The notes under the pieces: generated by a model
Told to the model about the DNA's origin: nothing
The model's database searches: none
What the model saw: only the letters and a program-made list of their open reading frames with translations
Position numbers and translations under genes: made by a program
From: Thioalkalivibrio sp.
GTDB taxonomy: Bacteria; Pseudomonadota; Gammaproteobacteria; Ectothiorhodospirales; Ectothiorhodospiraceae
NCBI GenBank assembly: GCA_007116035.1
Contig: SKJG01000076.1
Span: 1-64,000 of the forward strand
Reading direction: 5' to 3'
Length of the DNA stretch: 64,000 nucleotides
Shown here: in pieces, positions 35,572 to 44,955 of the stretch
Numbering within the stretch: the first letter of the stretch is position 1
Layout: each line of letters starts with the position of its first letter

Positions 35572-38144
35572 ACCGCACGAGCCACGAGGGGCAGCGTGGG
35601 CGCGGGAGCGAGGTAATGCGCGAACATCGCCTGGTAGCAGGCCGCCAGCTCCTGCTGCTGCTGAAGCAGCAGCGCATCGAGGTCCGCACGCAGCCCGTCC
35701 TTCGGCTCGGCCCAGCCTCCGACAACAGCGAGACGGAGCCGGGAACGGGCCTCCTCGAGGTGGCGGGCATGCGCGGGCAGGCGTTCGCCGTGGTCGAGAC
35801 GCGGCAACTGCCCGACATGCTCCACCAGGCGGTCCAGTTGATAGATCAGTGCCCTTGGGTTCTCCGGCTCCAACAACAGCAGGTCCAGCAGCCCGAGCGC
35901 ATTGCGCTGGTTTTCCGGCCGGGAACGGAAGATGGACAGGCTCTCGGCGAAGGCCAGCACCATATCGCCCAACAGCACCGCCTGTCGCGGCTCGGGCGGC
36001 ACCACCAGCGTCGCGCGCAGGAGATTCACCAACATCAGGCCACGTTCCAGTCGCCGTCCGCTATCCATGAAGCGCCAGCCGTGATGGCGCAGCATGCTCT
36101 CGTGGGTCAATCCCGAAAGAGCCAGCAGGTGGACCGTGAGCTCGTCCAGGATACTTTCCGCCGCCAGCGGATCCCGCAAGGCCGCCAGGGGTTGCCCGAC
36201 TTCCCTGAGTCCCGTCAGTACGCGCACGCTCTCCGCCGAGAGCCGGTCGCGCAGGGCGTTGGCGGTATTGTGCAGGGCATTCAGTGCCGAAGACACACTG
36301 CCCGGGACACGGGCATCGGTCAGCAGACGAAGGAGTTCCGACTCCGGTCGATGGAGATTCCTGCCCTTGCCATCGGCCCCGACAAACCCCGGATAGCTGC
36401 CACTGAGGTGTGTCAGCGCCCGCAGCATGTAGCCGGAGACCTCATCGCCCGACCGGGCCTCGAAGCGCGCCACCTGCAGCCGTCGAAGAACCAGTCGCAG
36501 CCAGCGGATCAGGCCTTCGGCGCGTTCGGCGTAACGCCCGGCCCAGAGCAGGTTGTCGGCGACCCGGCGCGGCAGACTCGAAGGCTGGCTGACGCCGGCT
36601 TCCGGTTCCGGGAATGCGTCGGCGCGCGGAGGTGCCGCGCCAACCCGGCGCAACACCCAGGTGTCCTTGCTGACCCCTCCCTCCTGGTTCGAAACCATCC
36701 GGGTCTCGGGGCGGCTGGCGACCCGGGTCAGGCCCCCGGAAAGCACGAGAGGGCCGTCAGGGGACTGGCAGGTAAAGGCCCGCACGGTCCCGTGCCGAGG
36801 CTCAAGAAAACCCGCCTCGTTCAGGCAGGGCATGGTCGAGAGTCCGATGCATTCCTGGCCCACGAACCGTGTCGGCTGCCCCCGGATCTGCGCACAGAGG
36901 CGACGACGTTCCTCCTCCGGCAGCCCGGCCAGGAACATCGGCCTGCCCCCCTCGGTTCGATCGACGCTGCGGACCACGAAGGACTCGCTGTGCGCCATCA
37001 CGTGTTCCAGCGAGTCCGGGTCGCCGCACCACCAGGTCGCGACCGAAGGCATCAACAGGTCCTCACCCAGCGCAAACCGGGCGATTGCGGGCAGAAATGC
37101 CGGCCAGGCCGGGCTTTCCAGCAGCCCGGTACCGAGGGCGTTTGCCACGACGACATTGCCGCGGCGTACGGCCTCGACCAGACCGGCGACACCGAGCCTG
37201 GAATCGGGGTTCAGGCTCAGCGGATCACACCATGCGTCGTCGACCCGGCGCAGGATCACGTCGACCCGCTCCAGCTGACCCAGCGTGCTGAGCCAGATGA
37301 AGCCGTCGCGGAACACGAGATCCTGCCCCTGGACCAAGGCCAGGCCCAGTTGCCGCGCAAACAGCACGTGCTCGAACCAGGCCTCGTTCAATGGCCCCGG
37401 GGAGAGCAGGACGATACGCGGCTCCGGCACCGAGGGCACGAGGTCGCGGAGGCCCTGGTACAAGCCACGGAAGAATGGGCCCAGCCCCTGCACGCCGAGT
37501 TCCGAGAAAGCCGCCGGCCAGGTTCGTGAAAGGATCTCCCGGTTCTGCAGGGCATAGCCCGCACCCGAGGGCGCCTGGGTACGGTCGCCGAGCACCCAGA
37601 AGCGTCCGTCAGGCCCCCGGGCAAGATCGGCGGCGTAGAGAGTCAGGGCCGGGAGATCGGGCCGCAGCGTGCCCCGTACCGGTTGCAGAAAGGCGCTGTG
37701 CGCGGCCAGGAACTCCGGCGGCAGGATGCCCGCCCGCAGCAACTCGCCCGGACCCAGCACATCCTGGATGATCCACTCGAACAGGCCTGCGCGTTGCACC
37801 AGCGCCTTCTCGATCCCGGCCCACTCCTCGGCATCCAGAAGGTGGGGAATCGCGTCCAGCGGCCAGGGGCGCTGGACGCCGACCGGGTCGGAATAGACGT
37901 GGTAGGTTACGCCCAGTTCGTCGACCAGGCGTCGGGTCTCCCTGCCGATGTCGCGCAACACGCTGCCTTCGTGGGCGCCCAGTGCCCTCAACAACGGCAC
38001 CCACTGCGGCCGAGGCGTACCATCCGGCTGCAGCAATTCGTCGGCGTCTCCGGACACGGGAGCATAGGCTCCGAGCGCCGTGACCAGGGGATCCCCCTGA
38101 CGTCCCGCGGTCTGTCCCTGGGCCTGCCCCTGCGGCAGGCTCAT
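35568..38144 (-). CDS. Circularly permuted ATP-grasp protein fused to alpha-E domain
   Basis: 858 residues from ATG 38144; longer readings are unsupported. Residues 1 to about 490 are a DUF404/DUF407-type circularly permuted ATP-grasp (GVTYHVYSDPVGVQRPWPLD, PEPRIVLLSPGPLNEAWFEH, TRMVSNQEGGVSKDTWVLRR). Residues about 520-858 are an alpha-E (DUF403) domain (LPRRVADNLLWAGRYAERAE, MDSGRRLERGLMLVNLLRA). The same two domains occur as separate genes at 41641-44032, so this is a paralogous fused pair. Probably a peptide or amide-bond ligase. Starts 13 bases after the upstream gene and overlaps the downstream one by 4 bp. Confidence 0.88.
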   Translation of the reverse strand: MSLPQGQAQGQTAGRQGDPLVTALGAYAPVSGDADELLQPDGTPRPQWVPLLRALGAHEGSVLRDIGRETRRLVDELGVTYHVYSDPVGVQRPWPLDAIPHLLDAEEWAGIEKALVQRAGLFEWIIQDVLGPGELLRAGILPPEFLAAHSAFLQPVRGTLRPDLPALTLYAADLARGPDGRFWVLGDRTQAPSGAGYALQNREILSRTWPAAFSELGVQGLGPFFRGLYQGLRDLVPSVPEPRIVLLSPGPLNEAWFEHVLFARQLGLALVQGQDLVFRDGFIWLSTLGQLERVDVILRRVDDAWCDPLSLNPDSRLGVAGLVEAVRRGNVVVANALGTGLLESPAWPAFLPAIARFALGEDLLMPSVATWWCGDPDSLEHVMAHSESFVVRSVDRTEGGRPMFLAGLPEEERRRLCAQIRGQPTRFVGQECIGLSTMPCLNEAGFLEPRHGTVRAFTCQSPDGPLVLSGGLTRVASRPETRMVSNQEGGVSKDTWVLRRVGAAPPRADAFPEPEAGVSQPSSLPRRVADNLLWAGRYAERAEGLIRWLRLVLRRLQVARFEARSGDEVSGYMLRALTHLSGSYPGFVGADGKGRNLHRPESELLRLLTDARVPGSVSSALNALHNTANALRDRLSAESVRVLTGLREVGQPLAALRDPLAAESILDELTVHLLALSGLTHESMLRHHGWRFMDSGRRLERGLMLVNLLRATLVVPPEPRQAVLLGDMVLAFAESLSIFRSRPENQRNALGLLDLLLLEPENPRALIYQLDRLVEHVGQLPRLDHGERLPAHARHLEEARSRLRLAVVGGWAEPKDGLRADLDALLLQQQQELAACYQAMFAHYLAPAPTLPLVARAV

Positions 38145-38157
38145 CGGAAACGCAGAA

Positions 38158-41100
38158 TCACTGCGAAGGCTCCGGACCCCGGCGCAGATCCAGCGTGTGG
38201 GGATACTCGGGATTCCAGCCCTCGGCCGGTGGCGCCAGCGGCCTGACCCCGCTGCCCTCGGGCAGGAAACGACGCTCGCTGGCGACCGGGCCGGCCACCA
38301 CGGTGCGTGGCTCCAGGGGTCCCGGCGAATGGCCGTAGGGCCAGAACCGCGCCATGCGCCGGGCCTCGGCCTCGAAGGCGTTGACCGGGAAGGTCTCGTA
38401 GTTGCGCCCGCCGGGATGCACCACGTGATAGGTGCAACCGCCGATGGCGCGGCCGTTCCAGGTGTCGACCAGGTCGAACACCAGCGGTGAATGCACGGCG
38501 ATGGTCGGGTGCAGCGCAGCGGCCGGCTGCCAGGCACGGTAACGCACGCCCGCCACCTTCGTGCCCTGGATGCGCGTCGGGCGCAGCGGCACCCGGCGGC
38601 CATTACAGGTCAATACGTAGCGGTCGCCCGACAGGCCGGTCACCCGCACCTGCAGGCGCTCCAGGGACGAATCCACGAAGCGGGAAGTCCCGGACTGCGT
38701 CACCTCCTCTCCCAGCACGTGCCAAGGCTCGATCGCCATCTTCAATTCGATCTCGATCTCGCCGATCTGCACCCGGCCGAAGGTCGGAAAACGGAACTCG
38801 AAGAAAGGAGCCAGCCACTCGAGGTCGAAGGGGTAGCCGTCGCGCTGCAACTCCTCCACCACCTCGCGCAGGTCATTCTCCACGTAGTGAGGCAGCAGGA
38901 AGCGGTCGTGCAGTGCCGTTCCCCAGCGCACCAGCCGGTGCCGGTACGGCTTGCTCCAGAAGCGCGCGACCAAGGTCCGCAGCAGCAGCATCTGCACCAG
39001 GCTCATCCGGGCGTGCGGCGGCATCTCGAAGGCCCGCAGTTCCAGGATGCCGAGCCGGCCCGAGGCGGTATCGGGAGAATACAGCTTGTCGATGCAGAAT
39101 TCGGCGCGGTGCGTGTTACCGGTAATGTCCACCAGCAGGTTGCGGAACAGCCGGTCCACCAGCCAGGGCTCGGCACACTCCCCCTCCGGCATCTGGGACA
39201 GCGCGATCTCGAGTTCGTAGAGGTTCTCGTGCCGGGCCTCGTCGACCCGGGGCGCCTGCGAGGTGGGGCCAATGAAGGTTCCGGAAAAGAGGTACGACAG
39301 GCCCGGGTGATGCTGCCAGAAGGTCAGCAGCGACCCGAGCAGGTCCGGACGCCGCAGCAGGGGGCTGTCGGCAGCGGTGGCGCCGCCCAGCGTCACGTGG
39401 TTGCCGCCACCCGTCCCGGTGTGGCGGCCGTCGAGCATGAATTTCTCGGTACCCAGACGGGTGAGGCGCGCCTCGGCGTAGAGGGTGGTGATGATCTCCT
39501 TCAAGTCCTCCCAGTTCGACGACGGGTGAATATTGACCTCGATCACGCCCGGATCCGGCGTCACCATCAACCGCTGCAGCCGGGAATCCCGCGGCGGCTC
39601 GTAGCCCTCGAGGACGACCGGAAGACCCAGCTCGGCGGCGGTGGTCTCGATACGGTCGACGAGCGCCAGGTAGTCCTCGAGCAGCGGTAGCGGCGGCATG
39701 AAGAGGTGCAGCCGGCCGTTGCGGGCCTCGAAGGCCAGGGCCGTGTGCGGTATCTCGATGACCTCCTCTCGGGTCGAGGGCTGTGGCTTGTCCCGCTGCG
39801 GGACCGGTACCACCCCGGATTCCGGAATGAATACCGGCAACGCTCCAAGCTCGTCGAAGGGATCCCGGGGCTGCGGCTGGACTTCGACTTCGCGCGTCAC
39901 CGACCAGGGCAGGCGATCCAGCGGCAGGCGCAGGCCCATCGGGGAGTCGCCCGGAATCAGCCGCAACCGGCCATCCCGGAACGGCCAGGGTCCGGTCCGC
40001 CAGGTCTCGTACTCGCGGGCCAGCGGCAGCACGAAGCCCGCGGGGTTCTCCAGGCCGTGACTCAGGAAGCGCGCGAGGCGTTGCCGTCCCGCCGGCGCCT
40101 TCAGGTCCGCCTTTTCCGGGTCCAGCCCCAGCGGCAGGTTGTCCTCCGACCATGCGGCATGAAAGGGATCCTCGAAGGCAGGGATCAGATCGTCGCGGGT
40201 CAGGCCCAGCTTGACGACCAGAGCCTCTGCGAACCGCTGGGCCGCATCGAGTGTGTGGCCGTAATCCTGGCTGAAATCGGCCAACCATTGCGAATCGTGC
40301 CAGACCGGCTGGCCATCACGGCGCCAGAAGATGCCCAGCGCCCAGCGCGGCAGCGCTTCGCCCGGATACCACTTGCCCTGCCCGAAATGCAGCAGCCCGC
40401 CGGGCGCGAATCGATCGCGCAGGCGGCGGCTCAACTCACGGGAGAGACGGCGCTTGTCCGGGCCGTCGGCACGGGTGTTCCATTCCGGGCCGTCCATGTC
40501 GTCGATGGATACGAAGGTCGGCTCCCCACCCATCGTCAGTCGGACGTCCATCGCGCGCAGTTCCGCGTCGACGCGCTGACCCAGACCGTCGATGGCGACC
40601 CACTGGTCGTCGCTGTAGGGCCGCGTCACACGCGGATCCTCGTGGATGCGCTGGACCCGGTTGTCGTGCACGAACGAAACCTCGCAGGCCTCGGTATAAC
40701 CGGTTACGGGCGCCGCCGAGATCGGATCGGGCGTGCAGGCCAAAGGGATATGTCCCTCGCCGGCAAACAGGCCGGAGGTCGGATCCAGGCCGACCCAGCC
40801 GGCCCCGGGAATGTAGACCTCGGTCCAGGCGTGCAGATCGGTGAAGTCCACTTCCGTCCCGGAGGGACCGTCCAGGGACTTCTCGTCGGCCTTCAGCTGG
40901 ACGAGGTAGCCGGAGACGAAACGCGCCGCCAGCCCCTTGTGGCGCAGGATCTGCGCCAGCAACCAGGCCGAGTCGCGGCAGGAGCCGATCCGCCTCTCCA
41001 GCGTCTCCTCGCAGGACTGGATGCCCGCCTCCATGCGCACGCTGTACGCGATGTCCTGATTCAGGCGCCGGTTCAGTTCGACCAGGAAATCGACGATGCT

Positions 41101-41517
41101 CTCGTGGGATTCGGGCACCTCTTCCAGCCAGGCCCGCAGCAAAGGCCCGGCCTCCGAGACCTCGAGGTAGGGCACCAGCTCCTTGGCGAGGATGCCGTCA
41201 TAGACGAAGGGGTAGTGCTCGGCATAGCTCTCGACGAAGAAGTCGAAGGGATTGATGACCGTCAGCTCGGCAATCAGGTCGACATTGACCTCGATGAAGC
41301 GGACCGCCTCGGGGAAAGTCACCCGGGCCAGCCAGTTACCGAACGGATCCTGCTGCCAGTGGATGAAGAACGGCTCGGGCGCGATGTTCAGCGAATACCC
41401 CAGGACCGGCGTCCGGCTGTGGGCGGCCGGGCGCAGCCGGATCACGTGCGGCGACACGCGTACCAGGCGGTCGAACTCGTAGCGGGTGTGATGCGTCAGT
41501 CCTACGCGTATCGCCAT
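38158..41517 (-). CDS. Transglutaminase fused to DUF2126 putative amidoligase domain
   Basis: 1119 residues. The N-terminal 300 residues are a bacterial transglutaminase (GLTHHTRYEFDRLVRVSPH, catalytic Cys in RRIGSCRDSAWLLAQ, His in FTDLHAWTEVYIPG, Asp in GLDPTSGL). The rest, about residues 330-1119, is the DUF2126 region, predicted as an amidoligase, with MGGEPTFVSIDDMD, TGTGGGNHVTLGGAT and GILELRAFEMPPHARMSL. It could link peptide cleavage and amide formation in one chain. Common member of Anbu-type loci. 123 bases without recognised features separate it from the alpha-E gene upstream. Confidence 0.9.
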   Translation of the reverse strand: MAIRVGLTHHTRYEFDRLVRVSPHVIRLRPAAHSRTPVLGYSLNIAPEPFFIHWQQDPFGNWLARVTFPEAVRFIEVNVDLIAELTVINPFDFFVESYAEHYPFVYDGILAKELVPYLEVSEAGPLLRAWLEEVPESHESIVDFLVELNRRLNQDIAYSVRMEAGIQSCEETLERRIGSCRDSAWLLAQILRHKGLAARFVSGYLVQLKADEKSLDGPSGTEVDFTDLHAWTEVYIPGAGWVGLDPTSGLFAGEGHIPLACTPDPISAAPVTGYTEACEVSFVHDNRVQRIHEDPRVTRPYSDDQWVAIDGLGQRVDAELRAMDVRLTMGGEPTFVSIDDMDGPEWNTRADGPDKRRLSRELSRRLRDRFAPGGLLHFGQGKWYPGEALPRWALGIFWRRDGQPVWHDSQWLADFSQDYGHTLDAAQRFAEALVVKLGLTRDDLIPAFEDPFHAAWSEDNLPLGLDPEKADLKAPAGRQRLARFLSHGLENPAGFVLPLAREYETWRTGPWPFRDGRLRLIPGDSPMGLRLPLDRLPWSVTREVEVQPQPRDPFDELGALPVFIPESGVVPVPQRDKPQPSTREEVIEIPHTALAFEARNGRLHLFMPPLPLLEDYLALVDRIETTAAELGLPVVLEGYEPPRDSRLQRLMVTPDPGVIEVNIHPSSNWEDLKEIITTLYAEARLTRLGTEKFMLDGRHTGTGGGNHVTLGGATAADSPLLRRPDLLGSLLTFWQHHPGLSYLFSGTFIGPTSQAPRVDEARHENLYELEIALSQMPEGECAEPWLVDRLFRNLLVDITGNTHRAEFCIDKLYSPDTASGRLGILELRAFEMPPHARMSLVQMLLLRTLVARFWSKPYRHRLVRWGTALHDRFLLPHYVENDLREVVEELQRDGYPFDLEWLAPFFEFRFPTFGRVQIGEIEIELKMAIEPWHVLGEEVTQSGTSRFVDSSLERLQVRVTGLSGDRYVLTCNGRRVPLRPTRIQGTKVAGVRYRAWQPAAALHPTIAVHSPLVFDLVDTWNGRAIGGCTYHVVHPGGRNYETFPVNAFEAEARRMARFWPYGHSPGPLEPRTVVAGPVASERRFLPEGSGVRPLAPPAEGWNPEYPHTLDLRRGPEPSQ

Positions 41518-41640
41518 GCCCTGCTCTCCCGTTCATCGTCTTTACCGGCGCGGAAGCCCGCTGCCGGAGTACTGTCCATCGCCATCCGATCGGTCGCCGC
41601 GTCCGAACCGGACGTCGTGCCAATGCCGCGCACCCTGCAA

Positions 41641-42582
41641 TCAGGCGGCCTTTTCCAGGCTGAACCAGGTGTCGACGATTGCGTCATGGATCTCGGCAAT
41701 GTCCTGCTGCAGGCTGTCGAGGAAGTCGTGCAGCCGATCCTCGGAGATCAGCTGATCCACGTCGGCCCCCAATGCATGACGCCGCGCCTGCATGACCAGG
41801 CGCAGTGGCACCTCGTTGCGCGGCAGACGCTCCAGGGCCTCCTGCACATAGCGCAGGGCATGGGCGACCGCGCGCGGGAACGGGATGTCCTGAAGCAGGA
41901 AGCGCACGACGTCTGCGCCATTGATCCGCCGCTTCACGTGCTGGCGGTACATCTGGAACCCGCTCTGGGAACGCAGGATGCTGGTCCAGAGCAGTCCGTC
42001 GTAGGGACTCGGGTCGTCGCTGGCTTTTTTCAGGAAACGAATGGCACCGACGTCGATCTGGCGGGAGGTCATGTCGGCCCGTTCCAGGTTGCGACCGAGG
42101 CGGATGAAGTCATACGCGGGGTCGTGGCTCATGCACCCGGCCAGCAGGCCGGTCAGCGTCTGGCAGCGCTGCACGATCTCGCTGAGAAACTGGTAGCGGC
42201 CCCGCTTGCCGATGCCCGCGTCCATGTTGTCGCGCGCGAAGAGATAGAGTTCGTTGACGATCTCCCAAGCCTCCGATGGCACCAGGTCGCGGGTCGTGCG
42301 CACGTTCTCGCGCGCGGACTTCAGCGAACTGAAGACCGAGCTTGGATTGTAGTGATCCGCGAGCAGGAACTTCACGCAGTTGCGCTCGTCGTCGCGCTGA
42401 TAGTGCTCATCGAAGATGTCGTCCGTGCCGGTCACCGCCACCAGCCCCTTCCACGACAGCTTCACCGTCTTGGGCATGTCCAGAGACACGAGATTGAACG
42501 ACATGACCATGCGCGCGGTGTTCTCGGCACGTTCGATGTACCGCGCCAGCCAGTAGAGCCTTTCCGCTACTCTCGAAAGCAT
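41641..42582 (-). CDS. Alpha-E (DUF403) protein
   Basis: 313 residues, all-helical. The start MLSRVAERLYWLARYIERAENTAR (split: MLSRVAERLYWLARYI, ERAENTAR) is the family signature, as is YDFIRLGRNLERADMTSRQI in the middle. Function unknown; always near circularly permuted ATP-grasp proteins. A single base separates the start from the stop of the ATP-grasp gene upstream (TGAGATG), indicating coupled translation. Paralogous to the C-terminal half of the fusion at 35568-38144. Confidence 0.9.
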   Translation of the reverse strand: MLSRVAERLYWLARYIERAENTARMVMSFNLVSLDMPKTVKLSWKGLVAVTGTDDIFDEHYQRDDERNCVKFLLADHYNPSSVFSSLKSARENVRTTRDLVPSEAWEIVNELYLFARDNMDAGIGKRGRYQFLSEIVQRCQTLTGLLAGCMSHDPAYDFIRLGRNLERADMTSRQIDVGAIRFLKKASDDPSPYDGLLWTSILRSQSGFQMYRQHVKRRINGADVVRFLLQDIPFPRAVAHALRYVQEALERLPRNEVPLRLVMQARRHALGADVDQLISEDRLHDFLDSLQQDIAEIHDAIVDTWFSLEKAA

Positions 42583-42583
42583 C

Positions 42584-44032
42584 TCAGGCCTCCTCGTCCA
42601 CGATCCAGGTGTCCTTGCTCCCCCCACCCTGTGAGGAATTCACGACCAGCGAACCCTTGCGCATTGCCACCCGGGTCAACCCACCGGCGGTCACGTCGGT
42701 ACGCACGCCCTGCAGCACGAAGGGCCGCAGGTCCAGGTGACGCGGCTCAAGACCTTCCTCGCAGAGGGTGGGCGCCACCGACAGGCTCAATGTCGGCTGG
42801 GCGATGTAATTGCGCGGGTCCTTCTTGATCAGCTGCGCAAACTCGGCACGCTGCTTCTTGGTCGCGTGCGGACCCACGAGCATCCCGTAGCCCCCCGATT
42901 CGTTGGCAGGCTTGACCACCAGTTCGTCCAGATGCTCCAGCACGTACTCGCGTTCCTTCTCGTTCACGCAGAGGTAGGTCGGCACGTTCGGAATGATCGG
43001 ATCCTGGTCCAGGTAGTACTTGATCATGTCCGGCACGTAGGCATAGATCACCTTGTCGTCGGCCACGCCGGACCCGGGTGCGTTCGCGATCCCGACCTTG
43101 CCGTTGCGCCAGGCGCGCATCAGGCCGGGCACACCGAGCATCGACTCGGCGTTGAACGCCTCGGGATCCATGAATTCATCGTCGATACGGCGGTAGATGA
43201 CGTCGACCCGCTCGAGTCCCTGGATGGTGCGCATGTAGACGCAGTCGTCGTCGCCCACGACCAGGTCCGCACCCTCCACCAGTTCGGCACCCATGCGCTG
43301 GGCCAGGAACGAGTGTTCGAAATAGGCCGAGTTGAAGATCCCGGGCGTCAGAACCACGACCTCGGGGAAATCCTGCGGTCGCGGCGAGATCGACGCGAGC
43401 ATGTCGAAAAGCTGGGTCGGATACTCGTCCACCGGAAGAATGCTCGAGTTCTCGAAGACCTCCGGGAACACCCGCTTGGTCACCTGGCGGTTCTCCAGCA
43501 TGTACGACACGCCGGAAGGTACCCGAAGGTTGTCCTCCAACACGAAGAGGGTGCCGTCCCCGTCCCGCACCAGGTCCGAACCGCAGATGTGCGCCCAGAC
43601 CCCATGCGGGGGGTGGATCCCCCTGCACTGCTCGCGGAAGTTCTTCGAGTTGTTGAGCACGTACTTCGGCAGGATCTTGTCGCGGAAGATCTTCTGATCA
43701 TTGTAGACGTCGTCGATGAAGAGGTTGAGCGCGGTCAGCCGCTGCACCAGCCCCTTTTCCACCGTCTGCCACTCGCGCTTCGGGATCACGCGGGGGATGA
43801 TGTCGAACGGCCAGGCGCGGTCGATGTTCTCGCCCTCGCTGTAGACGGTGAAGCTGATCCCCATTTCCAATATGGCGTGGTCGGCGGCCTGCTTGCGGGT
43901 CTGCAGTTCCTGGTCGTCCAGGGAACTGAGGTAGTCCGTGAGTTTCTTTGCCACCGGACGCGGCTTGCCGCGCGACTGAATCAGTTCGTCGTAAAAGGGA
44001 GTGGGATCATACGACTTCCAGTCAATGGACAT
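42584..44032 (-). CDS. Circularly permuted ATP-grasp protein (DUF404/DUF407)
   Basis: 482 residues from ATG 44032, which has GAGGA 8 bases upstream. Visible family signatures: ISFTVYSEGENIDRAWPFDI, RGIHPPHGVWAHICGSDLVR, VVVLTPGIFNSAYFEHSF, KPANESGGYGMLVGP and SSQGGGSKDTWIV at the C-terminus. Predicted to be an ATP-dependent peptide or amide ligase. First gene of the five-gene minus-strand unit. The last motif recurs in the fused paralogue as EGGVSKDTWVL. Confidence 0.9.
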   Translation of the reverse strand: MSIDWKSYDPTPFYDELIQSRGKPRPVAKKLTDYLSSLDDQELQTRKQAADHAILEMGISFTVYSEGENIDRAWPFDIIPRVIPKREWQTVEKGLVQRLTALNLFIDDVYNDQKIFRDKILPKYVLNNSKNFREQCRGIHPPHGVWAHICGSDLVRDGDGTLFVLEDNLRVPSGVSYMLENRQVTKRVFPEVFENSSILPVDEYPTQLFDMLASISPRPQDFPEVVVLTPGIFNSAYFEHSFLAQRMGAELVEGADLVVGDDDCVYMRTIQGLERVDVIYRRIDDEFMDPEAFNAESMLGVPGLMRAWRNGKVGIANAPGSGVADDKVIYAYVPDMIKYYLDQDPIIPNVPTYLCVNEKEREYVLEHLDELVVKPANESGGYGMLVGPHATKKQRAEFAQLIKKDPRNYIAQPTLSLSVAPTLCEEGLEPRHLDLRPFVLQGVRTDVTAGGLTRVAMRKGSLVVNSSQGGGSKDTWIVDEEA

Positions 44033-44260
44033 CCGGGCCATCCTCGCGCAAAAGGGAAGCGGAACGTCCGCTACTCTAACCCACCCGGAGCCCAGCAAGA
44101 ACCCTGCCGATTCCCTGCCGTTCGTCGGACGAGCACGCCCAATAGCGATGGGGCCAGCCTGCACCAAAGCGGCGCCGATCCATGCCCCGGTCTCTCGAAG
44201 ACGCATGCGAACGGTGCAGGAAATGACGCGGGAGCGAGACCTCCACGCCGGCTGTGACCC

Positions 44261-44881
44261 TCAGGCGGGCTTGGTGAACTGAATCTGCTTCCAGTAGCCG
44301 AACAGACTCGCCGGTTCGATGGCCACCGGCTGCTGACCGGCCACCGCGACGAAATCGGACAGTTCCATGTCCGGGCGGAATCCGACTGCGCGGGACAGCG
44401 GCCGCAGGCTGCGCTCGAAGCTGCGCAGGATCCATTGTCGCGACGCGAAATGATTCACCACGAGGATCTGCCCACCAGGCCGGCAGACGCGCCACATTTC
44501 GGAAAACAGCCGATCGGGATTCGGTACGACCGAGGCCACGTACATCGCCACCACCGCGTCGAAGCTGTCGTCGGCAAAGCCCAGGTGTTCAGCGTTCATC
44601 TCGGCGAGGCCGGTGACCGCGGGACACATGCCATCCGCGACGCGCTGGCGCGCGATTTCCAGCATCTCCCGGCTGACGTCGATTCCGACCACCTCCGCGT
44701 CCGGACAGTAGAACGGCAGCGAGATACCGGTTCCCACGCCGACCTCCAAAACGCGCTTGCCAGAGACCGGCGCCAGTGTCTTCAGCGCAAGGCGACGCCC
44801 TTGGGCAAAGACGCGGCCGAAGATCACGTCGTAGTGCCTCGCGTAGCGGCGATAGCTCTTGCGTATGCTGACCAGATCCAC
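44261..44881 (-). CDS. Class I SAM methyltransferase, PmtA-like phosphatidylethanolamine N-methyltransferase
   Basis: 206 residues from GTG 44881 with AAGGGG 8 bases upstream. SAM-binding motif I is VLEVGVGTGISLPFY, followed by VVGIDVSREMLEIARQR. The YRRYARHYDVIFGRVFAQGR N-terminus resembles PmtA-type enzymes, which methylate phosphatidylethanolamine toward phosphatidylcholine. The closest alternative is a generic ubiquinone/menaquinone-type methyltransferase. Located between pnp and the Anbu-associated unit, with 228 bases to the ATP-grasp gene. Confidence 0.7.
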   Translation of the reverse strand: MDLVSIRKSYRRYARHYDVIFGRVFAQGRRLALKTLAPVSGKRVLEVGVGTGISLPFYCPDAEVVGIDVSREMLEIARQRVADGMCPAVTGLAEMNAEHLGFADDSFDAVVAMYVASVVPNPDRLFSEMWRVCRPGGQILVVNHFASRQWILRSFERSLRPLSRAVGFRPDMELSDFVAVAGQQPVAIEPASLFGYWKQIQFTKPA

Positions 44882-44955
44882 GGCCGATGCCCCTTAGCGA
44901 AGTGTCGTCACGTCCGAGCGCGGGCCGCCCCGCGCAGACAGGTCAACGAGCCGCA

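Noticed and set aside
35616-37529. 637-codon plus-strand open frame
   Set aside because: Mirror of the ATP-grasp/alpha-E fusion on the other strand; no recognisable motif.
39706-42828. 1040-codon open frame on the plus strand
   Set aside because: Antisense to the DUF2126 and alpha-E genes, rich in Arg, His and Gln with no domain; an artefact of high-GC codon use.
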